Both the position numbers and the translations under genes were made by a program. A model generated the notes under the pieces. That model made no database searches. It had not been told where the DNA came from and worked only from the letters and a program-made list of their open reading frames with translations. Below, piece after piece: positions 34,838-46,300 of a stretch of DNA of 64,000 bases (positions within the stretch are counted from its first letter, which is position 1; each line of letters begins with the position of its first letter). Source of the stretch: Euleptes europaea (taxonomy: Eukaryota > Chordata > Lepidosauria > Squamata > Sphaerodactylidae); contig NC_079331.1 of assembly GCF_029931775.1 (NCBI RefSeq), positions 24,367,720 through 24,431,719 on the forward strand, given 5' to 3'.

Positions 34838-35010
34838 TGGTTCTTGTGGGTTATCCGGGCTGTGTAACCGTGGTCTTGGTGTTTTCTTTCCTGACGTTTC
34901 GCCAGCAGCTGTGAAATGTCAGGAAAGAAAATACCAAGACCACGGTTACACAGCCTGGATAACCCACAAGAACCAATGAACTCTGACCGTGAAAGCCTTC
35001 GACAATATTT
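34838..35010. mobile_element. Foldback element with hammerhead-like repeat arms and 12-bp target-site duplication
   Basis: Arms 34838-34900 and 34913-34976 are inverted copies with only a few mismatches, joined by a loop of about 12 bp (GCCAGCAGCTGT). The right arm and following tail are nearly identical to the interspersed element at 10345-10440. AAAAACAGATGT is repeated on both sides (34826-34837 and 35011-35022), so the 173-bp unit was inserted as a whole, in foldback form, by a process that makes target-site duplications. Confidence 0.8.
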
Positions 35011-35024
35011 AAAAACAGATGTCT

Positions 35025-36470
35025 TGGAGAAAAAAATAAAAGCACAAAACTTTTTATAAGATGTTGTAATTAACTATATTCCATAGCACTGTTGTGGTAC
35101 TTACCTTAAAAGAAAAAATATAAGTTGTCAGTTGCATTTCCCCCCCAAGAAACTAATATTTTTTAAACTGTGCCCCTCAGGCCAGTTCTGCACCCCTCTG
35201 AGATCTGTGCCCTAGGCAACTGCCTAGTTCGCCTAATGGTAGCACCGGCCCTGCAGCTACCTGACATCTTTGGACACAATCTCCACAGGTAACATTCTTC
35301 CTTCCAAAAGACTTCCACCTGACTCTTGGTTTTGGTGAGAGATCTGAGAGAACTGTTTTTAACCTTGTTTTTCCATGCACATCAAATCCCAAAGCTATTT
35401 ACAGAAGGTAAACATACAAGTGTTATGACACACTATACACGGCCCAGCAACAGTGCACAATAGGACATAAATCCAGTAAGAGCAAATAAAAATGCTGTAT
35501 TTCCTCACCTGGGATAGTTCATATATTTTCTTCCTTAGAGCCTCACAATGCAATTCCTAAGCAGCCTTTCACCCTTCTAAGCCCATTGACTGCTGTGGAT
35601 TCTGAAGGGTTGGATCACCTTAGGATCACAGTAGTCATGGCCAGCAGATTCACTCTAGAGGCATAGAGCAAAACCAGATCAGGTCATCTCAGAATTAGCA
35701 ACGGGAAAGCTGAAGCCCCACCAACATGCTGAGCTTTATTCCTGCGGTGTTGGAAATCACAGAAAGACGTCCTCTGAAGAAACCCAGTTTCTTGGATCTC
35801 TTAGGGATCTTTCTCTCTGACCCACTACCACCATAATGCAAGTCTAATGCCTCCATTATGGTCATTTATGCATGGGAGTTTTGCCTGAGGTTCGTTGCTG
35901 GCTGGACCCACACTTTCCTGTTGGGAATCTCTGCACCAGCAACCTCCAAATTAAGTCCCCGCCCCTTTAAATGCTGCTTTCTAATTGCAATGCTCACTGA
36001 GAGAGAAGATTCTCCTCCCCAAAAAACCCAATTGCAGCATTAAAAAGGCATTTTAAGAACAATAAACAATTTGAAAGAAGGGGGGGGAGAAATCCAAACT
36101 TTCATTTTAAAACGCCTTTCTTTTGCTCAGAAAGGGCTCCGAGGAAGCAAGTTTTTGAATCTCCCACCTCTTTACATGCTGCTTTTTGATTGGCTGTGAG
36201 AGAAGTCAATCTTTTTGTGGCCCAGTTTTGCCATCTGCACAGAGATTTCAGCTGGGCTGAGCTCAGGTTAGAGGGAAAAGTTCGATTAACAGAGGAATGG
36301 GAAGACCTGGACATTGTGAGGGCTGGCAGTGAAGTCATTTCGAATGGGCGGAGAACTCGTGCGGAGCTCCAAGGAGCAACCGAGTCAGACTGAATGTGAG
36401 TCCAAGTGCCCATGCATAAATTACCTATGTAAACCTGCACTCTGAGTAGGAGGCTGCCTTTGAAGACAAC
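35025..36470. other. Non-coding stretch, nothing recognised
   Basis: No exon or confident repeat was recognised. Confidence 0.4.
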
Positions 36471-36479
36471 TCCAAATGG

Positions 36480-36570
36480 CTTTTAAGATGAATTTTTAAT
36501 TTGTACATTTTAATTTGCTAGATGCCTTGGTGGCCCTGTGAGGGCAGAAAGGCAAGGTAAAGATCATGCT
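36480..36570 (+). mobile_element. L2-like LINE 3' tail fragment
   Basis: TTTTTAATTTGTACATTTTA followed by CCTGTGAGGGCAGAAAGGCA is a worn version of the L2-like 3' terminus, comparable to 58840-58976. Confidence 0.35.
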
Positions 36571-36684
36571 AAAGAAACAAACTCCAAGCTCAATTTGCAC
36601 CCAATCAGCTGCCCAGTTGTGGACAGGAGTTGGGACATTCAGCCAGACTGCTGAGATCTCGAAACATCTGCACTAACTGCTGAG

Positions 36685-37010
36685 TTCAGTCCAAAGGGCT
36701 GGTTTTGACCTTCGAAGTTCTTCACGGTCTGGGACCTGTCGTACTTGCTGGATCTTCCCTCCCGGTGTGACCCCTTGAGCGTGCCTCTCTTGTCACCCTA
36801 GGGGCTGCTTACAGTGCCGACACCAACGGAGACGAGGACCGTTTCAGCTCTTGGCCTTTTCCAGCGGCAACCAGGTCCTTTGGAAAGGGTGGCTCTAGAG
36901 GACTGTGGGAAGTGCCAGCTCTGGCAACTGTTAGGAAAAAGACATTAAGGCTGATTTAAAAGCATCTGTGGAAGCTCATTGGCTGCTGTTGCTGGTTTTA
37001 ATGCTCATGG
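36685..37010 (+). mobile_element. L2 LINE fragment, ORF2 C-terminus and 3' UTR
   Basis: The text AAAGTTCTTCACGGTCTGGG-like (from 36711) translates as FLHGLGPVVLAGSSLP, matching the L2 'LHGL.P.YL...L' end block, followed by GTGGGAAGTGCCAGCTCTGG and 3' UTR-like text. Confidence 0.55.
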
Positions 37011-37082
37011 TACAGCCTGCCTGTTTGGAATCCATGTCGAGTACTTGAGCCAGAATTTCTCTCATGAAAAAAGGAAAGGCTG

Positions 37083-37314
37083 TAGGCTTAGCCAGCATGG
37101 TGCAGTGGACTCTAATCTGCAGAACTGGGTTTGATTCCCCATTGCTACACATGAAGCCTGTTGGGCTAGTCACAGTTCTCTCCAAACTCTCTCAGCCCCA
37201 CCTACCTCACAAGGTGTCTGTTGTAGGGGGGAGGAAGGGAAGGTTATTGTAAGTCGCTTGAAGACTCCTTAAAGGTAAAGAAAATCCGGATATAGAAACC
37301 AACTCTTCTTTCCT
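37083..37314 (+). mobile_element. tRNA-derived SINE (squamate type)
   Basis: Same family as 3641-3880. The tRNA-like head (CCAGCATGGTGCAGTGGACT, GGTTTGATTCCCCATTGC) is followed by CTGTTGGGCTAGTCACAG, CTCACAAGGTGTCTGTTG and the end ATATAGAAACCAACTCTTC. Confidence 0.8.
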
Positions 37315-37319
37315 AATGG

Positions 37320-38165
37320 CTCCAGTTTCATCTTCTTCTTGGCAAGTCTCTGCATATTGCTTCAAGTAAGTATCTCCTCTTGGGTATCCCAGTCTAATCA
37401 TGAATTTGCAGACGTTCATGTGGAAAGAGACCTTCATAGCACATAAGAACTCTGCAAGTTAGGAAGCTGCCTCTCCTCAAACCTCTAGGCTCTCCCCTCC
37501 CACCCTGTGATTTACAGTTGGCAGCTCTTAGCGGTCAACCTTGCAGCCCAGTTCTTCAGCCATATTCTGACTTGATTCAGAAGACTGTGGATGCGCAGGT
37601 TCCCTGCCCAACAGTGCACAGCTCAGACTTGTTAAAACCACCTTGAGCTGTTACCTAAAAGCCGGGAAGAACAGAGCCTCTCTGCAAATCTTTGGGGCCT
37701 CCACCAAGGCAGCATGGTCCTGTGTGATCATCCTTTGTAGCACTAAGGGGGAACGTGACACTGGGCTGTCCTTATAGGACCTGGTCCTAGGCCCTAAAGG
37801 ACCAAAACCAGTAGCTTTAACTGAGACCGGAAGCCGCTTCAACAATACCCCTGGAGTAATGCATTGAAGCCAGCTGGATCCGATTGACAATCTTGAAGTT
37901 GCACAGGGCCCTAAATCCCCATTGGAAACTAAGCCATCAGGAAGTTAGGAGGAGAGGATCTTTGTATGCACATCCAGGAAAACGAAGCACGCAATCGTCT
38001 GGACCACTTCAAAAATGGCACCTGCCGTCGAAAGCCTTCATGGAACCTGCTACGGTTGTGCATCCTGGAGGTCAGCGAGAGAGGAGGACGGCACCCACCA
38101 TGTGCTGCAACATAGCTCAGGCACGACTGACCAGAACTGCTCCCATAACACAGAGCACCAAAGGC
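37320..38165. other. Non-coding stretch, nothing recognised
   Basis: No exon or confident repeat was recognised. Confidence 0.4.
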
Positions 38166-38171
38166 AACCGT

Positions 38172-38365
38172 AGTGGTTAGCCATGCCAGTCTCCAGGTGG
38201 GGCCTGGAGATCTCCCAGCTCCCCTGGAGAAAGTGCTGCTCTGGAGGGTGGACTCTATGGCATATTACCACACTGAGGCCCCTCCCCTCCCCAAACCCCA
38301 TTCTCTCCAGGCTCCACCCCCAAATCTCCAGATATTTCCCAACCAAGAGCTGGTAACCCTAAGTG
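38172..38365 (-). repeat. Short interspersed repeat with TTAG-type inverted ends
   Basis: This copy reads CCAGTCTCCAGGTGGGGCCT at the left and TTCCCAACCAAGAGCTGGTA at the right. It is a nearly complete inverted copy of the element represented by 27985-28095 and 60332-60690. Ends are approximately complementary (TTAG...CCAG / CTGG...CTAA), which favours a MITE. Confidence 0.55.
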
Positions 38366-38651
38366 GTGGGGACCACAGCACTGACCAAAAGGTTTTCAAC
38401 CCCTCCCCTCTATATTTTTCCTCACTTTAAAACCACTCCTACTCCCTCCTGTGAAACAGCTTAGGAGTGCATTTAAAATTCAGGAAATCTCTGCCAGGAA
38501 GGCCTAAAACACTAGGGGCCCAATCCTTCCTCCCCCTAGCTATTCGCTTCTTTTTCTTTTAATGCCTTCCTAGTTTGGGCTTCGAGCAGACAGTAGAATG
38601 ATTAAGGCTGACAAAACTGTCAGTTCCCCGGGAAAGGAGAAACCTTCAGAA

Positions 38652-38835
38652 CAGGGCTGACAAACTCAATTGTTACGAGGGCCGGATAGGACATAAATGC
38701 CACTTGGGTCTGGCTGGTCCATACCTCGCCAGCCCAGATTGAGGGTGGGGGTGGCTGCCTTGGCTGGCTCGCGGGCTGGATAAGAGCTCTCAAGGGGCCT
38801 GATCCGGCCCTTGGGCCTTATGTTTGACAACCCTG
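38652..38835. mobile_element. hAT MITE with 8-bp target-site duplication
   Basis: The 184-bp element starts CAGGGCTGACAAAC and ends GTTTGACAACCCTG, nearly perfect terminal inverted repeats. The flanks CTTCAGAA (38644-38651) and CTTTAGAA (38836-38843) match at 7 of 8 bases, the duplication length of hAT elements. Confidence 0.88.
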
Positions 38836-38849
38836 CTTTAGAAAAGCTG

Positions 38850-39550
38850 GTCTCTGCCCCTGCTGGCATAGGCATTTTCAATAAAGAAGCTGAGACGACT
38901 GCTAGGGTGGCAGGAGGGTTGCCGTGGCCAAGTAAGAGATTGCCCAACTGCCAGGCCAATATTTTCAGCTTTTTTTAAAAAAGGAGACAAAATTCTGTGC
39001 ATGGGGGACTCACGAGGGATGCCCTGACTGCTTTCTGGAGCCTAACCCAGTTTATTTGCTCTCCCTCTATTGCTTGCACCTCCCACACCCGCCCCACCCT
39101 CCCGTGAGATTTACAGTACAACCTTCTCCTTTTGGAACTTTTTCCACTTTATGTAATGATAAAGCACCATGAACATTGCAGGCCCTATATAAAACAATGA
39201 ATAAATTGGAGGGGGGTTGTGAGAACTGCAGGGAGATAATATAGGAAAATCCCTCTCCTCCCACTCATGCGCCACAGGGTATTACAGCAGCTGCAGCAGG
39301 CCCATCTTCTCCCCCCTCCCCCTTAACAGACTCAATTCTTCTCAGTATTCTAAGGACAATCAGTTTCAGGGTTTTTTAAAGAACTAAACAAAAAACAAGC
39401 CAATGTTCTCCTTTGTACGTCAGGTGACTCCTTCTGCTGCCTTGCAGACAGGGACTCCACCCTGAGGTTAGCTATTCAGAAGGAATTAAAGCCACCTTCA
39501 CGTTATGACACACTAACGCTCTTCAAGCAGCGACACACATGGGCCAGCAT
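38850..39550. other. Intergenic spacer downstream of MORF4L1
   Basis: No exon was recognised. In human the next gene here would be CTSH in convergent orientation; no cathepsin motif was seen. Confidence 0.4.
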
Positions 39551-39559
39551 GTTTGAACA

Positions 39560-40243
39560 GTTGAAATAGAAAAGTTTATTTGGAGATCTGCAAAAATCCC
39601 CCTTAAACAAAACAACAATGCTTCAGGAAAGTCGGGAGAGATGTGAATTCGTCCTATGTAAGAAGGTTCACTCAAGCCCAAACCAAAAGAGCAAACCAAC
39701 CCACAGTTCTTCCACTATGTCGGCAAAACACGTACACTTAAGACCAGCACACACTTTACCGATCCAACACCAAGAAAGTAGACAGAACATGCTCCACCCC
39801 ACCCCAGTAGCAAGTACTCAGCTGTGTTTGGTCCTCCCTTACTGTTGGCAACAAAAGTTTTGCTTCCCCAAGGGGGGTGTTTGCATCAGGAACCATCTTC
39901 ACCGCTCAAGTAATACTTGGTTTCAGGAACAGGGGACGAAGAAGCATGCAGGAGCTCAAACGGGGATGAAGTGTCTGTTGCGTTTCCAGGGATGTTCCAA
40001 CACCAAACCAATTCCTTGAAGTCCTCCATTTGGAGATATTTCAGAAGTAAAGAAAAATCCTTCTGAGTTGGGTGGTCAGTTCCATCTGAAGACGCACTCA
40101 CTGTTCACTTGACACATGGATGTCTACTGCGTAGAGACGTGTGCGAGACGGGGACAGTGGACAAACGGCAAACTGGGCACAACAGCTGCAGAAATCCAAG
40201 GATCCCTTCCAGTGACACATACGGACACAATGCTGCAAGAAGC
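39560..40243 (-). other. MORF4L1: MORF4L1 3' UTR
   Basis: The non-coding part of the last exon extends from the TAA at 40244-40246 to the poly(A) signal. The length of about 680 bases is inferred from the first AATAAA downstream of the stop. Confidence 0.75.
39575..39580 (-). terminator. MORF4L1: MORF4L1 poly(A) signal AATAAA
   Basis: TTTATT on the plus strand is a canonical AATAAA on the minus strand, the first one found after the MORF4L1 stop codon. Cleavage would fall around 39550-39565. Confidence 0.7.
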
Positions 40244-40328
40244 TTACACTGCTTTCCGGTGATATTCGGGAGGCGCAACCTCATAGTCACTTGCGCTGAA
40301 CAACATGGAAGAATTCTTGGCAAGGTAC
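40244..40328 (-). CDS. MORF4L1: MORF4L1 exon 12 (coding part) and stop
   Basis: Codes [20 protein letters not shown] then EYHRKAV and TAA. Acceptor GTTCAG. The end matches the invariant C-terminus of the family. Confidence 0.97.
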
Positions 40329-43300
40329 CTGAACACAGAAGAACAAATGTCAGAGCTGAGAGGTCCAGCAACAAACCTGGAGAATGGCCGAGACGTCACT
40401 GTGGCAGGACTGCTCAGCCTGATGTGAGACTGCTTTTAAGAACCCGGCGTCTCTGTCATCCAATCTAGATGTGATCCGAGCATGGGGAACTGTGGCCAAA
40501 TACTGCCCATCCCAACAACATGGAACAGTCTCTATTCAGAAGAGGGGTTGCAGGGAATTTGTACCCAAACCCTGGGGCCCCATTGGTTGTTAATTCAAGA
40601 ACCTGCTTCTCTGGGGACAATACTGACAGGAGTCTTGGCACCTTATTCACCAGCCACGTGAAATAATGACTGGCCTACCAGATTTCACTGAACACCCTGG
40701 AATTGAGCTCCCCTTAGCTGGACTGTGCTTCTTGTCCTTGGTGTGCCTTTGCTAACAGGAGCTGAGCCAGCCCAAAAAAGCAGTCAGGCTGACTCCTGGA
40801 GGAGATGAGATCCTGTTCCCCAGTCAACTGATGTGTGCTTTAGTGGTCACAATCTTCCATTTGCCCTGAACCTGGCCCTGAGCCCCCCTCCCCATTCTGA
40901 CATCACTGGGACACATGCCGTCTCAAGAGGCATGTCAAACACTCAGAGGCGGGAAGAGCCCACCTCTGGGGCGGACTCTGAAGGCACCGATTGGCTTTTG
41001 AGCCGTGTTGTAGAAGGCACTTCAGTGAGCCTGAGTGGAACCCGGCCTGTGGTACCACCAGGCTGATGCTGTTATGGGACAAGCAAGGATCGTGAGATTC
41101 ACCATGGAGAGTTTGGCAGTAGTGGAAATATAAGACCACAGCTGGTTTCACAGACGCAGCACTGGCCACCCATCATTTCCAGGTGCTGGATCTTCCTGGG
41201 ATGGTAAAAGGCAGTTCTCTCTTGAGCTTTCCCTGGAACACCGCACTCTGAGACATTCCACCACACCCTTGGACATCCCTCAACCCCTATTCTAAAAGGA
41301 GGGGGATGTCAAGGTACGGCTACCTAAGGAGATGCTCCCAGCACAGGGAAACCACCAGAGTGCCCGGGAGTGCTGTGCCAGGTCTGCCCTTGCGTGACCC
41401 ATATGGCTGTGGAGGCTGCTCCACATGAGGGCAGTCTGGAAGTCCTCCCTCCCTCCCTGCCCACAGGGATCCTGTGGGATTCAAGTTTACAGAGGCCTTT
41501 TTCCTGTTCTGATTCTCAGAGGAAGAGAGCAGACTAGGGGAAGAACTTTGGCTCCATCTGCTTCCAAACCTGGCCTGGAGAAATTGAATTCCTTGGCCCC
41601 CTGCAGCTTTCTAGGGGGTGAAAGGAAGGCTTTCAATGCCTGTGGCCGTCTCTTGGCCACTGCTTTCCCCTCTTCTCCTTTTTCTGCCTTGGAGAGCAGG
41701 AGCCCCCACGTTACTGCCTTGCTAGGAAACCCCAGGAGAAGGCCTTTTAGCAGCATCAGTGTTCCAACCAGCTCCAGCACCAGACATCTGCTGCCCCCAG
41801 CCCAGGCAGGAATCCGAGGGGAAACTGAGACCAGGAGTCACCGTGACGGCAGGGACAGGGGAGTTTTGTTTTGTTAAAATCGTATGAGAGATCTTTCAGG
41901 CCCTGGTTGCATCTCATTCAGCCAGAGAACAGGGCCCCAGCAAAAACAGAAATGCTGAGGGTCTGGAAGGAGCATTTTTTCTTGTCCTTGGGATTTCCAG
42001 ATGAATCATCCTTTTGGACTGATGTCCCTGAGACTGGAACACCCACCAGGGGAGCTGCAAGGGCAGCCACAACTAGGCTAGGAGAGAGGTGTGCTAATAA
42101 TACTCTTCAGAGCATTGCAACGTGGAGGTTTGGCAAAGTGAATATTAGGAAAGGCCTCTTTTGTCCTCGCAGCTTCAAGGGCTTTTGTCCCGTGGCTCAG
42201 ATGCTGCACTCCACCCCCGCCGGAGGGTAGCTATCATTTTAGGAAGAAAACCCTCTTCAGTGGAAAAGCATGGAGGATTCCACCAAGCAGAGGAATCTCC
42301 TTCCCTCCAGATGCCTCCATTGTCCCCTCATCAAACTCACACGAGTGGGAGACATAGGGGGAACCATTCTGGCACACTTAGAATTTGGCTCCCCCCACTA
42401 ATTCAACCCAAAGGTCCCTGATTTTTAGAACTCGGGCTGTCCCACCATCAACAGTGAGGGCAGGCCAGGAGGACTGGTGCCTTCCCAGCCGCGGTCCTGG
42501 TAGTCGTGTTGGCCCACGATGCCTAGTGGGGCACAGGCAACCTTGTCGCCGCCTCCATTCTCGTGCTAAAACCGGAAGAGCTTGCCCGCCCACCAATCCC
42601 GCAGCTGGGCTGGACATGGGGCTTCCAACCCCAGCCCCCACGCTGCCTGCTGTGCTTCAGCTGGCCTCTTACCCCGAGGGACCCAACAAGGCTCTTCCTT
42701 TCATTCCTGCTTTGGCACAGTGTAAGCGCAGCCCGCAATAGTAGTCTACTCCCACCCTCAACCTGTTTGTTTGGGCAACAGCAAGCTGGAGGCCGCAGGG
42801 GATGTCTCCTTGCCAAACCTGCTACGGGTGTGGCCTAGTTCTCTGATTCTCTGCATCCTTTTGGGGAAGGGATGGTGGAAGGAAGCCACCTGGCTCAAAG
42901 GCAACCAGGACTGGAATGAGGCTGCCTCCTGCCTCCAGATGAGAAACGCCCTTTCGGAACAGTCTCACGCTGCTGCTGGAGTGGTTCTACCCTTTTATCC
43001 CCAACATGTTCACGGTTCTGTATGCACAGATTCTTGGGTGGAGACTAAAATGCCCCCCCCCCAAACAACACTGATGTGAAAGCGCGTGGCCTTCACTTTG
43101 GACAGCTACAGAATAGTCCAAGAAGGGATTTCCAAGGGGGGGTCCAAAACTCAGAAGTGAGGCACCTATGGGGGGAGGGGTCTTCTTTGGTGCAGTGCTC
43201 ACCAGCCCACCCCAGAAACCTTCTTTTGGAATCTGGACAATGAGCTATGAACCCAGGCAGCTACAGCAGGCAAGTATTCTCAACGACAGAAAATAAGACC

Positions 43301-46300
43301 AACATTGGAAACAGGAAGAGCTCACTGGAAAACGCTGTGGGAGCTGACCAAAGATCTTCTAGTCTGGCTCCATCACCAGCATATTCCACAGAGGTCAACT
43401 CTTTCATGCAGATGTGGCTTTCACTTCCCTACATCAAGGGCTCCAAACGCATGAACGGGCCATGCAATCAGAGACAGGCAGACAAGAGGGCTTTGGGCGA
43501 GGGCAAGCCTGAGTGCGAATGCACAAGGTCTCACACAGAGCAAGGTACAATACAACACCACTTGACTTAACAGAAGTAATGACCTCCTGCAATACATACT
43601 TTAAGAAGTCGTGCAAGTAGTTCAACAGCAAGGCCAAGCTCTTCTCATCAAGAGGTGTGTAAGCCAGCATCGCTCCAATTCGGACTGTAACAGCAACAAC
43701 AACTTTTTAAAGACGTTAAATGAAGTGTTGATGACTCAAAACACTCCTGTATTAATTTAATTAAACTGTGAAGACAGCATGTCATATGACTTTAAAAAAA
43801 ACCTCAACTAATCCTGTCTAACACCTTTCTGAGTCCTTAAGGAAAGCCTGGGAACTCCCCCAGCTTCAGGCCAAGGGAACCAGAGTTTCTGAACGTATAC
43901 ACACACACACACACACCATGAAGAGGAAAGTGGAGGGCTACATAAAATTAATTGGCCAGATGATGCTGATCTATCAGGGTATACTGAATCCTGTACCGCT
44001 GAACAGCAAACACCTTGAATATTGGAATTTATTAAATACCTAAATACATGTATTAAATATATCTCTGCAGCAACATCACAAGATCTCACACTGATCACAA
44101 GAGCTCCTAATTCTGCCACTGCCCACACATTCCACATGTGTTTGGTAACAGTGCTGGATTTTTAAAATCAGATGTTTGTTGTCATCACTTGGTTTTTATT
44201 CACTGCATTTGCTCTGTGCAAATTTTCTTAGCTACTTTGAAAAGTCAACATATAAAGAATGTAGGTTGTGTGATAGAACAGGACCTATTCACAAGGAGTG
44301 GAATGCCCCACGGCATCATTCAAGTTATTAAGAGAAGCAGAAGCTTCCACTGGCGTTTCAAAGGGCCGTTCCTCACACAACAGCATTCACAACTCCAAAT
44401 ACAGCTGCAAAAGGGGAAGGCTTTTGAAAGCACCACTTAACCTTTGGCCCCATACATACCAAATAACCGGAGGAGGTGTGGGGCTCCATAAACCTGTGAC
44501 ATTGGTGCATCTGGATGATCTGCTAAGATCTCGGCATACTGTGGTCTCTCAAACTTATACAGCAGTTGAGTGCCAAGCATTACATTGAAGTATTCTTTGA
44601 TGCCCGCTACAACTTCGTTAACAGCGTATTCTCTGGGTGCACGAGAAAAAAGACACACTGAAAGTTAGCCACAACTTAGTAGGAGTCACACTCCAGCCAC
44701 CAACATAAAGAAAGAACTCCACAGAGTCTTCTTTGTTCAGGGATGTCTCCCACCCCCCACCCCCACCCAGGTGGCAACCTTGAGCCATACTCTCCTGGGA
44801 CTCTAGCCCTAATGTTGTTATGTGAATTATCCCTCCTCACTTGTTATCGGTGTTCCCTCGGGATTTCTTGTAGTTTGCATAGTCCTCTAAAATGGAGTCA
44901 ACGTTCTTCTTGGCAGGAAGATAGAAGAGCTGAAGAAGAGGGCAACAGATACTTTGAGCCAACACAGAGAGACTGGGGGAAGCACCTATCCAGCGAGAGA
45001 CAATGCTGACTCAGTTTTAAAACCTGATCTAGGGACCAAGTCATTTGTGCCTCTTAAGCCCAGGCATCCAGACCAACAAGAAAGAAGACGAGACATCACA
45101 GCATTAAGCCCCAAATTCACCACTAAATGGCTGTGAAGCCCCTTGTGAAGATGCCAGCCTTGTTTCCAGGTGATGCTAACCACTACCCGGTAGCAAACAT
45201 CCCCTTTCTAGGCAAAGTGCTCGAGTGAGTGGTGGCTAGGCAACTCCAGGCTTTCGGCTTGGATGAGAACAATTTTTCTGGACCCATTTCAGTCTGAATC
45301 CAGGCCCGATTTTGGATTGAAAGCTGCCTTGGTTGGTCTGAGAGATGGCCTTGGTGGGGGAGGCAGAGAAGGAGAGAGAATCGGCATGCAACTGCCATCT
45401 TTGACTTCTCAGCAGTTTTAGAATCAAATGACTGCTACATCCTTCTGGAAAGGAGGGCAGAGATGGGAACCAGAGGCTCTGCGCTTCACTGATTGCCATT
45501 CCTATCTCACTGACAAGGCAATGGAGACAGTTGCTCAAACCCACAGTACCTATGCTGTGGGGTTCCCCAAGGCTTGACTATATTCTCCATACTATTCAGC
45601 ACCCACACAGCATGCCACTTTCATTTTCCAAGTGCTTTGCTGAGATCCTGCTCTTGGGAACAGACAACGCCAACACCACCACAAAAACTGCACTGCTGTC
45701 ACAATTTAGGTAGGAGTTCACCCACTAACTAGACCTTCCCAGATGAGAAAACTGTTCAGCCCTGTGAACTGCTGGGAGAAGAGAAGCGTCATCAGGATGC
45801 TGAGAACACAACCCTCTCTCCTACCCAGCACCAGATGAGGCGGTGGGTGTTCGAACACAAGAGCCTGGAAGCAGGAACGGCCTGGTGAAGGGAGAGTAAA
45901 GTGAAGTACTGTTGGTTCCTGCTCCACAACATACTTGTTTGCCCAGTTTGATTATTTTAAGGTGCAATTGTTCAATTCTATCCTGCACTCTCCGCTCAAG
46001 GCAGCTTACACAGAGCTAAAAATATAAGCCCACCAAAGGTTACTTAACAAATATTTTAATGATCCACTGTTACCTGCTTTTGCCGAGTGATCAAATCCCA
46101 GTCATCTACAAGCCACGGTTTCAGCTCCTCTGGTATTTTGACCTTTACTTCAACTCTGTTCATAAAGGTTTCTTCCTGAACAGTTAAGGATGCAAGTCAT
46201 ACATCTCACATTTGGACACTCAGGTTTCATAGAGACTGTCCCCATTTCCTGGACTCAGAAAATGAGTCCACATCTTCTCTTGGGCCCATTAGCCCCTATA

